Source: Sisyra terminalis (lineage: Eukaryota > Arthropoda > Insecta > Neuroptera > Sisyridae). From it: 64,000 bases of DNA. The stretch covers positions 1,488,001 through 1,552,000 of the forward strand of contig OY292279.1 in assembly GCA_958496175.1 (NCBI GenBank), written 5' to 3'. The position numbers and the translations under genes are program-made. Positions 10,732-24,400 of this stretch are shown in pieces; position 1 is the first letter of the stretch; each line of letters opens with the position of its first letter. The notes under the pieces are model-generated. The model was not told the origin of the DNA, made no database searches, and saw only the letters and a program-made list of their open reading frames with translations.

Positions 10732-13716
10732 TTTAAACTGTTAAATATTAACGCAATCACAACTTTACCCGTTACAAATTTAAAATTATTATTTCGCAGT
10801 TTTTTTTTTTGTAGCTCTTATGCGTGCAAGACAATGTAGTACAGTTTTTTAACTTATTTGCGCCATCTATAAAAAGTCAGTGTAACTGAATGACAACATT
10901 GATTTTAGTTTCTTTCTATGATAAATTATTGACAAGATAAAGAGGATTTCAAATTTTTTCGTTTAGTTCATCACTTTTGGCGTCGCTAGTTATTGCCGCT
11001 TGGCGGGACTATTTTAAAATTTTTTTGAAAGAATAAGAATATATTAATCGTAAAAATCAGAAAATATGTACATGTTATGCATGAAAATATTATTATAAGA
11101 CGTTGATTTAATGATCTCATACGTTTATAAGGAATATTTATTAGTTTTTATACAGTGTACAATAGAAATAATACAAACAATTTCCTTAATATTTTTTTTT
11201 TTATAAATTCCAAATTGTGCATTCAAACATTAGATTATTGAAAATATATAAGTAATATTTAATTATGATGAATATTAATTAATAAACATTGTAGTTTTGA
11301 TTTTAAAATTCAAACATTTGTGGGATAGGACATATGATATTTTTTTTTTTACATCTACATTTATATATGTTTTTGGTTGAATAAATTAACATCAAAGTTC
11401 AATATATAATACGTTTTTTAGCACTTTAATGTAACACTTTTCATTTGAAAGTGCTAGTCTCTTTCCATATCCCATTTTTCATTTAAAAAAATATAAAAAA
11501 AACAATCAAAACTATCTGTCGTTAGTCACTTTAATTACTATGATAGTATCGTTTAATTGAAATATTTATCTTTTTACAAATAATATAAATAGATGATTTA
11601 TATATTTTGGTGTTATAAATTTTGGCCAAGATCTTTGCTAATTAGTCCATTATTCTGATGTCCAATTAAAGTCTAATTGTAAGCGTAATTTTAAGCGTTG
11701 GATTTATGTTCCATCATTTGTTATTTAGTAAAATATTTTAAAATAAGTCTAGAACACAGAACACGGCTAACTATCAAAGATCTAATTTTATTGAAAACTC
11801 ATTTTTTTTCCCGTTATATTTAAACATTTATCATTGTCAAAAACTAAAGAGATTTAGCATTAATTTCGAAAGAAAAGTTTCAAGCGTATAAACCAATCTT
11901 TCTTTGTTATAAGTGACTGATGCAGATTTGATATACCACTAACTCTGATAAGCACACTAAAGTTACAAACAAAAGATGTATCGTGGATACAAAACATGGA
12001 CTTGTCGTTGGCATAGAGAGTGGAAGAAATATTAGTGTGATCACGAATTATGACCTTATATAATGAGACCCAAAAATATTAGGGGTTGTCAATGAACTCT
12101 GATCGCACTGCTATTGTTCAACAAAAGTTAACAATTTAGTACTCGGTGGTAAAAGCAACAGGTGTAGAGTCATCACTATATGACGTCACTATCCGTCCTC
12201 CGAAATGTAGTCAACATATATGGTAACCATCAACAAATCCGTGAATCGGGGGAGCTAACTTTAGTGTACCCTAATTTTAAGTTTACAAATAAATTTACAT
12301 TTCTTTGCTATAAACTTAAGAATATAGGTTTTGTTATACATAAATATGTATATACATTTATATTTTGGCTAATTGTACGAATTTGTCTTTTTACAAATTA
12401 ATATTGAAATACATTCACATCATACCTATATGATTGTGTTAATGTACGAAATTTTCTTTTTATATCAGAAAATTATTCGCTTCTATGCACACAATAACGT
12501 ACCCGAAAATTCCGAACAAGAATAAAATATGAAAACAAATACAATTATAATGTATGATAATATTATTATAATTTTATGTAGACACTGAGTTGAATAAAGA
12601 GATCAATTTTAATATGAAAAATCGAGAATGCAATACTTTAAATGCTATTTTATCAATAAGTTTGTGCTAATTTTTAACTTGAACATAGTGATTTGGTTAA
12701 GTAGGTACATATATGGGAAAATTCAAGAGTCTTGCTAGGGTCTGAATTAGTTTATTTTTTCTCCGTTTGCAAAATATTTAGATAACATGATTTGGAAGTT
12801 TTTGGAAGTCAATGAAAAATGCCTCTATATATATATAAATAAGGTATTTTATGATTTTTGATACGTTCAGTTTCTCTAAAGTTATTCATGCTTATTTACA
12901 TTTTAGTTGAACCAATATTATAGGTAATCTATATGGCGATACCAAGAGAATTTTATTTGTATTTAACGCCAAAAACATAAAAATAAAATATTTATACTTG
13001 TAAAAATGACGAAATAAATTATAATTTCACTTTTTCTGTAGAGCCTAAAATTGTCTACTAAAACATGTTGTAAAGATGTACACATATCGTATGAAATCAA
13101 GATGAAATAAAAATGTTTATTTTCCAAATATTCTTACGGAAAAAAATCGAGGGTGATGTACAACCTCTCAATGTTAATATAAAGAGTTAAAACTTGAACA
13201 AAGAGATTTTAGTAGTAAACAATCCTGGTTTGGTAGAAAAGTGAAATTTTTTAGTCTCCAAAATTCCAAACAATGTTATTTCTTTCTGTTTTCCTTTTGT
13301 TTCATCATTATCATTTTTTTTTTGTAGTATTACACCACAAAAGACAAATTTGATTAGACAATCTGAGCCCCTACATATTACAGCAAAATCAATACGAAGG
13401 AATTATCTTATCAAATGAGCTTTTGTTGGAATTTTCAGAGGTTATCAAACTGTTTGCACTTATCCAGTATTTCGTATTTGCGTATGGAATTGTATCGTTA
13501 TAATGCATGTTTTACATATATACGATTCACAACTGTTTTTGAAACTATATCATTTCATTTGTTTTATTAAACTATCAGACCCTCTTTTGTTTTTGTTTTA
13601 CATAGCATACTATGGTAGTATATAGTACATAAGGTGTAGCATGCAACGTATAGTAAACTTTGGAGACATATTTCATTTACAAATTCTTATTAACTGTTAC
13701 AATCACAAGTTGTATG

Positions 13717-13747
<31 letters not shown>

Positions 13748-16700
13748 CATTAACAAATCAATTAAAGCAAAATGCTTAGTGCAATTAAAATTTCGAAAAA
13801 CAAATATCCTCTGGGAAACTACTAATTTGGTAAATGACAAATGATAGGTCGAAAGTGAATTATTTTCATTTGTTTTTAAAAAAATAATAATAGTAAAATG
13901 AAACCCATTGGAAAAGAACGAGAAGATAAAAAAAAATTTTTTTGTATTTTTTTTTTAAATTTTAAACTAAATATTTATAAGTTTTTATATTTTTTATATC
14001 CTCTGTAAGTAGAGATTTCAATAAACAAACAGCTCACCGGATTTTCTAAAAAAGAAAATATATTGATTTTGGTTTTTTGATATTAAATTAAAATATGGTG
14101 AAAATATAATTTTCAATCCAATAAATTAGTGTAATTGGGACATTAAAGGGTAGGTTTTCACCAAATTTTGAGAAAAAAAAAATATAGAGCTAAATCTAAA
14201 AAACCGAAAACTTGGTTATTTGAATTTTTCACATAAATTTTGAGATTATGTATAAATAAGTTCAAATACACAAGTTGTAGATTTTTTTATTGCCTACAAC
14301 TTTGCAGTTTAATTTTTTTTCCCATAGGACTTGAAGTTTTCCCGAATTTTGCGATTAACAATTTATTACCTTTAAAAACCCATCTCTTTTCATTTTAGTC
14401 TTCGTTTTCCAGTAGGTTGTATTTTTTTTTTGTCACTTTTTACCATTTTCAAAGTTCTATCATTACGACGTTAGTCAGAAATTTTTCATTTCAAGAACGC
14501 CAACTATATTATGTCACAATGATTGTAGCAATAGTTTTCAATGCGCAATATTAATTCCGAAACTTTGAACTTTGAAAAATGCAATCAAAGTGCAACAAAT
14601 CATTTGAAAAAACAAAAATACGTATGATTCGAAAATTGCACGTTATAAACAAGATCTACACATCGAAAACACTGATTTTTAATGACACAATAGTATAATA
14701 TTTGTTTTAATGTTTTGCTAAAAGTTACATCATTTTTTTTCTTATTATGTGTAATAATGTGTGCTGTATAAGGGAATTGGGGGAACATTGACATTGGCAC
14801 AATATATAGATGATTATATAACATGTACTTTTCTCAATCGATTATAACAATTATTATGTTTTACGATTGAGAAATGGATTGGGTACAGAACATTAATGTT
14901 ATGTGTGAGAGAAATTTAATCTACAAAATTTTCATTAATGATCCGTTTTCTCACAAAAAATTATCAACTAAACTGTTTTGTCGTTTTCGTCTTAAAAAAG
15001 GTAGTCTTAAGGGTAGTGAAACATGACACATTTATCTAAGTACTGCCCATTTTTAAGTTAATTAATTTAGATTTCAAAATATTTTATCGTTGTTATGTGA
15101 AATATTTTTACTTTGCTTTCAAACTTCAAGTATTCATACAAAACAAATATAAGGAAAATTTGCCCAATTTTTTTGTTTAAAATGCTTTCAAAAATCTGAC
15201 TACTGTGTATACAATATATAGGATATATTGCGGTCCAATTTATGTAGTATAATCTGATATAATAATATATAAAAATCATACCATAAACATAAATTTGAAC
15301 AGAAGTTCAAAAAAAAAAATATTCGTGACGTATTGCCTAGATACGTATTTCGATTGCCAAGCAATCTTCCTCAGTAGTCACATAAATTGGACCGCAATAT
15401 ATCCCATATATTGTATACACAGTATAACTGTTCAAAGTCAGCGAAAAATCTTATTTTGAAAGTCTGACTAGTTTTGTTGAAGATCCAAATCTACCCTTAA
15501 AATCAACCTTTTTCTGCACTTCTCATCCCTTCATTCGATCGAAAGAAATTAAAATTTAGATATGGAAAGTTAGAATAGGCAGTTGTAGGAAAGTTTATAA
15601 TTACAAAAGCAGTTTAAATATTTTACTCTTGAGAAAGATAGTTATTATTTATTATATTATAGATTATAGAAACTATTGTTATTTAGAGAAAATAGAGGTA
15701 TTTATTTTAAGAAGAAGAATAGTATCCTCCTTATTGTAGACACAAACTATTTGTAGATTTTAATTTGAGATTAAACATGATGATTTTTAAGTTTGTTGAG
15801 TTTATCAAATAATCTTCATTGTTCTTATTAAGTTTTAATATTAATAAATTCTATGCAACCAAATGAATTACTCAAAGAATTAATTGAACGATTAAGAAAA
15901 AAAGAGCTAGCTAGAAATGAATTTTCAAAAATTTGGTGGCAAAAATTGATTTTTCTTGTCATATTTTCCAAGCTGTTGGTTTTAAAAAAGGAAAATCACA
16001 ATTTTTCACTCATTTTATTCTTTTTGCTCCCCTTTTATGATTAAAAAAGAAATAAATTTCATAGGTTTAACTTATAAAAATACTAACTGTAAAAATTAGT
16101 TCAAAAAAAAAAAAAACAATTCGAGACTTAAAAAAACTGTTGCCAAAACGTAGGAAATTTAATTATGGATCTTAAAAATAAATATATGGAATTTTCAATC
16201 TTACTCTCTAATCTCAAGCTTTCAAGTTACTATCTAATTTCACTGAAAAATAAAATGTATAATATCAAACGGATGATTTTAGTAGTTCAAAAGTTTAAAA
16301 GAAAAATATTATAACTTTGTTCAAATCATTATTAACGTGCATCAAGTTAACACTACACTTTTGGAATTTGGAAAAAATAACTATGAAATATTTTGGTGTT
16401 TTTTTATCGTTCAAGAGTTCGGAAATTGTCGTTCGCATATTTTCCAGGAAAATTCGATGTAGAACTAACTTGACGTTAGGAGCTTTTCAATAAATATTAA
16501 AATTTCGATTTTTTTTTGGGCCTTTAACTGGGTGTTTTTTATCGCTCGAGATTTATGAAAGAAATTAAGCCATTTGAAGAAAAAGCTCGATTTGGGTTAT
16601 TGTATTTAGATTGAACGAGATAAATACTTCCACCGAAAATCCTACTCATAGAAATTTGATCGACAAACTCTTCTTCACATTGAATATAAAGTGCAGTACG

Positions 16701-18466
16701 AGCTTTTAATATATTTTGCCCAAATTTGAATGTTTTAGTCCCAGCTTTATGCCAACCAGTGAAAATTCATTCCCAACTTTTGGATTTTTGAAACTTGTTT
16801 AAACTATCTCAAATCGTTTAAAAGCTCTTTTAGCATAATAATTATAACACGTTAAAGTTATTCGACAAACGTTAGTAGTTTTCAATTTCGTTTTACAAAA
16901 ACTTGACCAAAGTTTGGATGCGTTTGAAATTCAGGGATAATTTGAGTGATTACAGAAAAACAAGCCTCTTATATAAATTCAAGGCACATGACATAATAAA
17001 ATTGGTCAATTTGTGAAATATATTTGTATATAGTACGACTTTAATAATATTTAAAGTTAAAACCTTAATAATTAAGACATGTAAATGAAATAATTTACTG
17101 GTTAATCATCTTCCAATAAAAAATATAAACCAAAATCGAAAGTAAATTACAAAAAAAAAAAAAAAACTTCCTACTAAAAGGCGTAGTTTCATATTTTTGG
17201 ACGTATGATTAATGATTTGCATATTTTCAATCCGAAATATGCCATTTGTCACGGCATTTATTAGAATTTTAAAGGATATCATTTTTTTTTTTTGTTTGTT
17301 TGGTTTTCTTAATAATACTTTATCTCTATTTATATGGACCCAATTAGTTCATAATGCTTAAATATTCACAAATATTATGTTTGATACCATTTTCTTAAAT
17401 TTAACATCATACAATAATAATTAATTGGTGTCGAGAATGCTTGAAAAAATAAAAATTGATTTCTCATGGAAATATTTCAGATAAAATTCTCACATTTCAA
17501 ATGAATTGAGGCTTTTGTGACCTCAATTACGTCATGCATTTTAAATTCAATGTCAAAATTTGGCATCACGTGGCACCAAACTTGAAAAAACAAAAATGTA
17601 ATTCTCTGTATACTTTTTGTGAAACATTATATAAATATCTCTCTCACAAATTTTTAAAATTTTAATTTGAATGATTGGATCATTGAGGAATGCACAACGG
17701 GGGCAACTGTTAGAGTTGGGAATAATCTTTTCCATTTTACACATATTAATCTAAATTGTTTACAAATTACATTTATACAATAAAATAACGACAAATTATA
17801 TATTATATACCATATATATATATAATAAGTATTTTAATTACTTTTTAATCTATATGCAATTCATTAGAGTTACATTTATTTGTTTTTTTTTTTTAAACAT
17901 GAGAAAGTAAATTTTCTGTACTTTGTACGTACCTTAAATATGTAATTATAACTTTATATTTTTGCTATCCTTTACAATTAACATTTAATACTGACTGAAA
18001 ATGTTTCGTCTCACTTTATTTCCAAAAAAAAAAATAAAGAACAAATTTTTATCACAACAAATTAAACAAGGAAGGCATTTAATATTTTATACTTTCTAAT
18101 TGGTCAATTCCTATTTTCTTCGTTGAAGATAAATCAATTTTAGATTTGATTAAAAGTGAACAAAAAAATAGAAACGAGTAATTGAATGATAAATTGACAC
18201 AATTTGATAATGTTTTTTTCCAAAATATTAGTAATGTTTTGAATTTTAAAATCCGATTCAATAATAAATATCCGTTTAGATAAATTACGAAAATGTTGTC
18301 AATATTAATACTAAAACAGAGCTTTTTTTGTATTAAATGTAAAATGTAAATAAAAATCACAATTACAAACTTGACACAATTCAAACGTTATTCTTTAATA
18401 CAAGTGGAAGATAAATATTTAGAGTTTTGGGAGAGACAACAAAGAAAAAAAAAGAACAAGATGCGT
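10732..18466. other. Long gene-free interval, partly RGK 3' UTR
   Basis: About 7.7 kb between the brambleberry start and the RGK stop. It is very AT-rich with long A and T runs (for example a T tract at 13718-13741). The part nearest 18466 is presumably RGK 3' UTR; AATAAA on the minus strand at 18015-18020 is a candidate polyadenylation signal. I see no conserved coding sequence. The inverted repeat at 15201-15424 is the only structured element recognised. Confidence 0.4.
15201..15424. repeat. Short inverted repeat enclosing a hammerhead-like core
   Basis: Arms of 45 bp, nearly identical (15201-15245 and 15380-15424, containing GTGTATACAATATATAGGAT and its complement), enclose about 134 bp. 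On the minus strand the loop carries CTGAGGA, a GATTG/CAATC stem, then GAAA, an ACGTA/TACGT stem and GTC, the element order of a hammerhead ribozyme core. Such modules occur in Penelope-like and related retroelements. A convincing stem I is not visible, so self-cleavage is uncertain. Confidence 0.45.
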
Positions 18467-21400
18467 TTATAGCACATGTAAATTTTCACACGATTTTGAT
18501 TTAGTGTCACGGTCCCAAACTTTGCCAAAGAAATTCTTCACTTTCAGGCTGGCCGATGTGCGTGTGTTGCGTTTTTTCTTCGGCGAACTTTGTGCACTGC
18601 GAACTTGCCGCTTGTCGGGGGTGGATGTCGTCAGCCAACACTGGTTGGCAGATGGTCCAGGTACTTCGGAATCACAATTATTGTTGATGACGCCGCCGCC
18701 ACTGCACGAGGTAAGTGCTGTCGTGATTGGATTTCCCATTCGAATCGGAGACTTGCTGCGGTTTTTCTTACAGCTACGCTTGCGAAAAAAGTCGCGCACA
18801 CCTTCGGGATCTTCCAACTTTAAACGAATTTGCGATAGTATCCCAACTAGGAGTTCATCAACGTTGTGGTTTATTGTCACCGACGTTTCAATGTACTTGC
18901 AGTCATATTGCGTGGCAATCATTTTACCCTCTAAAAACGAAAAATTTACACTTTAGAATTCAACCAAATCGGTTTTTAAAGTTATACCCAATAGCTTAAA
19001 AATATTTAAAAGAATGGCATTTTTTTCAGTTTATTCAAAGCAATATGTATAATAATACAAGGAAAGATGATTGATACATTATATTGCATAACATTTATTA
19101 ATATTTTAACTAAAAATAAGTTTCAATACATCCATATAAATGGGTAATGAAACTAAACAATTACTATTGTATTAATGTAATTTTTACTCAGTCGCTATTT
19201 ATACATGCTGTAAGTACATGTAGTTAGTTAAACTGTACCGTTATAGACCTAACTGTTTATTTATATCTACAAATGATAGTTTATGACTAAAATCTACTTC
19301 TATATGGTAAATACATTCGAAAAACATATGCATAAGTATATGCAAACATTCATACATATATGCATTCGAAATATATACATATTTTTCGACCAAGTGACCT
19401 ATGCTGTCTTGATAAACAGTTAATTCTTATATGTATGATACTTTGTATAAGTAGTAGGGTGGGTCAAAAAAATCGATTATTTTTTTTTTACAAGTGACGC
19501 GGAAAAATGGGTTGCTAGACACCTTAAAAAAATTCTCACCAAGTATGAGCTCTTAATTTTAATAGGAAGATCCTCCGAATCGCAGTTTTGTATTTTTTTC
19601 TCAGTCCAATAGAAAAAAATTCATACCTCATCCATTTATCGATTGTATAGAAAAATGTTCTGAGAGAATTTTTTAGGAAATTTAATGCTCTACAAAAAAG
19701 GTATTGTATATTTTTTCCGTAAGCCTCACCATTTGAAAGATATTAAGGATTTAATTTTGATTATTTCAAGACAAATTTCATTTTGGTTTATGAATTTTAT
19801 AACTAAACAATAAATGACTTTTATACAATGCGCAATACAAATTTTTGTTGGAAATTAACTGCTCTATAAAAATGGTGTCTTATGTTTTGGCGATTAAATT
19901 AACCCTTCAAAAGATATTCATCATCAAACTTAAAAATCGTTTACAAAAAACGAAGAGCAATTTCAATTATTATTGCAAGTTGTCAAAGAGCATCGATAAA
20001 ATTACCCAACTTGCAACAAAAACTTGTTTGAAAATTGAAATAAAAAACTTTTTTATAACTACTTGGACATTGTTTTTCTCTAATACTGAAATATATCATA
20101 ATATATGTATAATGAAAACTTTACTTTTTTTATTAATAAATATTTAACTAAGCGATAAATAATGTACAATTTGTTTTTTTTTTAAATGGAGACAAATATA
20201 CTTAAGCATAAAAAAAAACTTGAAAAATATTTTGAAGTTTCTCAGTTGATAAAAACTAAAATTCGTGTAAATTTTCTCAAAAATTATAAATTAAATTGAA
20301 TTTTTTCGAATATCTCATCAAAAACTTTTAAAACCCGTACACATGAAAGTTTGATGATGAATATCTTTTGAACGATTAATTTAATCGCCAAAACATAAGA
20401 CACCATTTTTATAGAGCAGTTAATTTCCAACAAAAATTTGTATTGCGCATTGTATAAAAGTCATTTATTGTTTAGTTATAAAATTCATAAACCAAAATGA
20501 AATTTGTCTTGAAATAATCAAAATTAAATCCTTAATATCTTTCAAATGGTGAGGCTTACGGAAAAAATATAGAATACCTTTTTTGTAGAGAATTAAATTT
20601 CCTAAAAAATTTTTTCAGAACATTTTTCTATACAATCGATAAATGGATGAGGTATGATTTTTTTTCTATTGGACTGAGAAAAAAATACAAAACTGCGATG
20701 CGGAGGATCTTCCTATTAAAATTAAGAGCTCATACTTGGTGAGAATTTTTTTAAGGTGTCTAGCTACCCATTTTTCTGTGTCACTTGTAAAAAAATTAAT
20801 AATCGATTTTTTTGACCCACCTGAAATTAAGTAGTCAGTTGTGTATAAAGTAGTGAACTACTTTATACTATAAATAGCCAATTTGGCTCTGTCCTTTTCA
20901 ACAACAGCAATATTTGGCAACGATATTGATATTCTATTTCGTTTCTAAACTGATTCACGAGTAAATCAAGTCATTATGAAACTTTACCAGAAAAAGAGCA
21001 AATTATACGATATAAGAATTTGTATTAAAAAAAAATCATCTCGGACTAAATTAAGCTACCAATTGAATTTATTATTTGACAACTAGTAATTTTTTAAAAA
21101 AATATTTACAACCCATCACTGGCAAAACTTACAACTGGCAATCGAATAAAAATGAAATGACAGTTGAAACCAATAACAACAATTAGTTTTTTCAAAATTT
21201 AGACAATAGTTATTATATCTATATTCCACTCACATGCATCTACTTATATATTTTTTATTCTCTGTCTTGACCACCGTACATACATTTGCCTATTATATTT
21301 ACAGTAAAAGTAAAAATTGTGTTTAGAATTGAATCATATTTTAGTTATCAAACAATTAATATCTAACATATCGGATACTAATATGCTACCGGAAGAGGTT

Positions 21401-24400
21401 ACAGCAGTGGCTTGAAAACATCTTTTTAATTATACTAAAGAAGTATAATTTCTCAGGCACGTACATAAGTACACCCCTTTACTACGCCAGTGTTTCTTAA
21501 TCTGAGATGCAGAAGAAACCGCTGAAAATATAAATTCTAAAAAAATGTGCAAAAATTGTATTTTTCTCAACTAGAAACAGAAAGAAAACCAAATTTTTCA
21601 ATGGAGTACGGAGACCAATTTTCAATCTCAAAAGGATCCGGCTCACTAAAAAGATTAAGAAACACTGTTCTACACTGTCTTTGTGTGATAATGGTGAACA
21701 TTAAAGGAAATTGAACTAATTACGTTGGTCGTAGATTTTCTATAACATGATTACTGTCAAGCATATTATATTGTGAATAAGATTGATGTGAAAGGTTTCA
21801 GCAAGAATGAAAACCCTTTTCCATCGAACCTTTGTCAGTGATTATCTTTAGACGTACCCAACAACTAGCACCAACAATGTATCAATTTAATGTCGACAAA
21901 TTGCTAAACAACAAGAAGTTGATATCTTTTGGTAGTACAAAGCTTAATTTTAACTAATCTACAATTTTCCTGCTGCAAAGACGTAATTGACACGAACAGA
22001 TTATTTTTGATTGAAACCAATAAACACGCAATAAAGCAAATACTTGTTAAACTTGACTGGGTGGGTATGAATTGTTGGGAAGAGGTATATGTTAGACTAT
22101 GCTAGTGAAAAGTTTGCAATGCCAAATTCTACAATCAAAGCAACAATTGATCGACCAATGTTTACTGGCCACTTTTCAGTTCAATGAGGAAAAATTCAGT
22201 AAAACTTGAATTTGATTAAATCAAACATTACTTACCTTCCGTTGTTATGACACGTGATCGAACCAAATCGCATTTGTTTGCAACTAAAATGATGGCTTTG
22301 GATGCCACACTACCGTTGGTCCAAAGAGTGGCCAGCGCCCATTCGGCCAGGTCCAAACTTCTTCGATCCGAACAACTGTATACCACACAATATGCGTTTG
22401 GCTCGTCGCCCACATTATATGCACTGATTTCATTTTCCGGCTAGAAAAAAAAAAAGAAGATAAGCTTTAAGAACAAATCTATATATATAAAAGAAAGTCG
22501 TGTTAGTTACACTATTTATAACTCAAGAAATGCTGGACCAATTTTCATGAAATTTTCTATGTATATTCGGTAGGCATGGGAATCGGATATAAATTACATT
22601 TTATACCTCTAGAAGATTAAGATGTCCCTCGACATCTTCTGCAAATTTTTACGCTTACTTACCTATATACTATTTATAATCATTGATGCCTGTGATTTAT
22701 TTTGAAAAACGCTTAGCAACCGTTTGAATTTGGCATTTTTTTTTATTTATTTTATGTGTTATTTATATATTTTACTCAATATTTATTGAAATATATGGAA
22801 CAATTGGGGAAATGACAATCATTTGCCAATATTGTAAGACGTTAAAATACAGCGGTGAATCTACTGGGATATGTTGTACTGGTGGAAAAGTAAAATTGCC
22901 CCAATTGGTCCCATCACTAGATTCATTACACTCATTAGTTTATGGGACAGGAAATTATTGTAAAAACTCCTTGGCCAATATTCAAACACTAAATTGTAGT
23001 TTACAAATGTAGTTTACAGTAGCTAAACCTGATTTCATTTTCCGGCTAGAAAAAAAAGAAGAAGATAAGCTTTAAGGACAAATTTTTAATAAAATAATCG
23101 ATGTTCAAATATTTTCGTAAACTATAGAATTCTCGAAATCCTTCAAAACAAACTTGTTTCATTGATATTAATGTGTTTGGCGTAATATGTTGAAACATGG
23201 AAATTATTCCACTGATTTTCCGCTGTTATGAAAATAACTACACATAAGTACTAAATGTTGTTATACGTATATCTTCTATATTTTACAGTCCCACCTACAT
23301 GCTTTTGTTATTACGTTTATAGTGCAATAATTATAGTCGCAACGAATAATTCCGTTATTCGTTTTGCAACACAAAACTTTTGATTTAATTTTAATAATAA
23401 AAATATAAGTTTTAATCACATTTTTACATTGATAATACATTTGATAATTATAAACAATAACGTACAAAATTGGAAAATATTTTCTTGCCATGTCTTAGTG
23501 TAGGTTATAAAATTGTTTCATAGTTTTTTATTTTTTATTTAAAACTTTTGGTGCTCAGCTACTTAGGCCATATGCACTAGGATAGTCCTTAATAGGGGTG
23601 TTTTTGAATTTCTTCAACTTTAAATTACCTTTCCAATGATATATAACTCACCTGTCTAGTGTAAAAATTTATGTTTTCATCCCTAGGGAATACCTGCCTT
23701 TATTATTCTTTTGGAATGATAAGTAGCCTATAGTCTGTGGGAAAGTGTGTTGTATCTTAATACCAAATTTCATTAAATTCGGTTGTACCGTTCTTTAGTT
23801 AAATCGGGACACACAGACAGACAGACAGACAAAAATTTTAAAAACGTTAAATTTGGAATAAGGGCCTCATGGAACAAATATTTACCCTAAAATTGGGTTT
23901 ATTTAAAACCAAATACAAGCAATGTGCCATCATTTAGAACAAATTTCGATAATAAATGTACAAAGTGAGTTTGTAAGGAAAACTTTACACAAGTTTTCAA
24001 AATTTTGAAACTAACATAATTATATCTCCTTACGTCAATGTAAAATCAAGTTATAAACATGGGGAAGATTGCGGTAAATTTTTCGTATAAGAAACCCACA
24101 GCTTTTTGAAGTTAGACGATGGAAAATTTCCACACCATGTTCTTTATTCGATTAATTGTTACAATTTCTTTGCAAAAGTTTCAATATTAATTTTGCCATA
24201 AAATCAGAAAATACAACAATGTCTACAAATTCCCAGAAATTAATATTAATATAAGCCCTTGCTTTTTTTCTCCCACTACTATCTCACCAATAAATCCTGC
24301 TCTGTTCTACTAATTATGGTTGTGTTAATTAGTTTCCCTCTTTGTTCATATGAAAGGAAATTTAAATGTCATTTACTACCATTGTTAACACTTTGATTGA

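Noticed and set aside
15853..16044. Open frame beginning MQPNELLKELIERLRKKEL, possibly a retroelement gag start
   Set aside because: Only the first ~25 codons look protein-like; no reverse transcriptase, long terminal repeat or continuation nearby.
18504..18956. 150-codon plus-strand frame opposite the last RGK exon
   Set aside because: It is the antisense of a well-supported exon with clear RGK C-terminal motifs.
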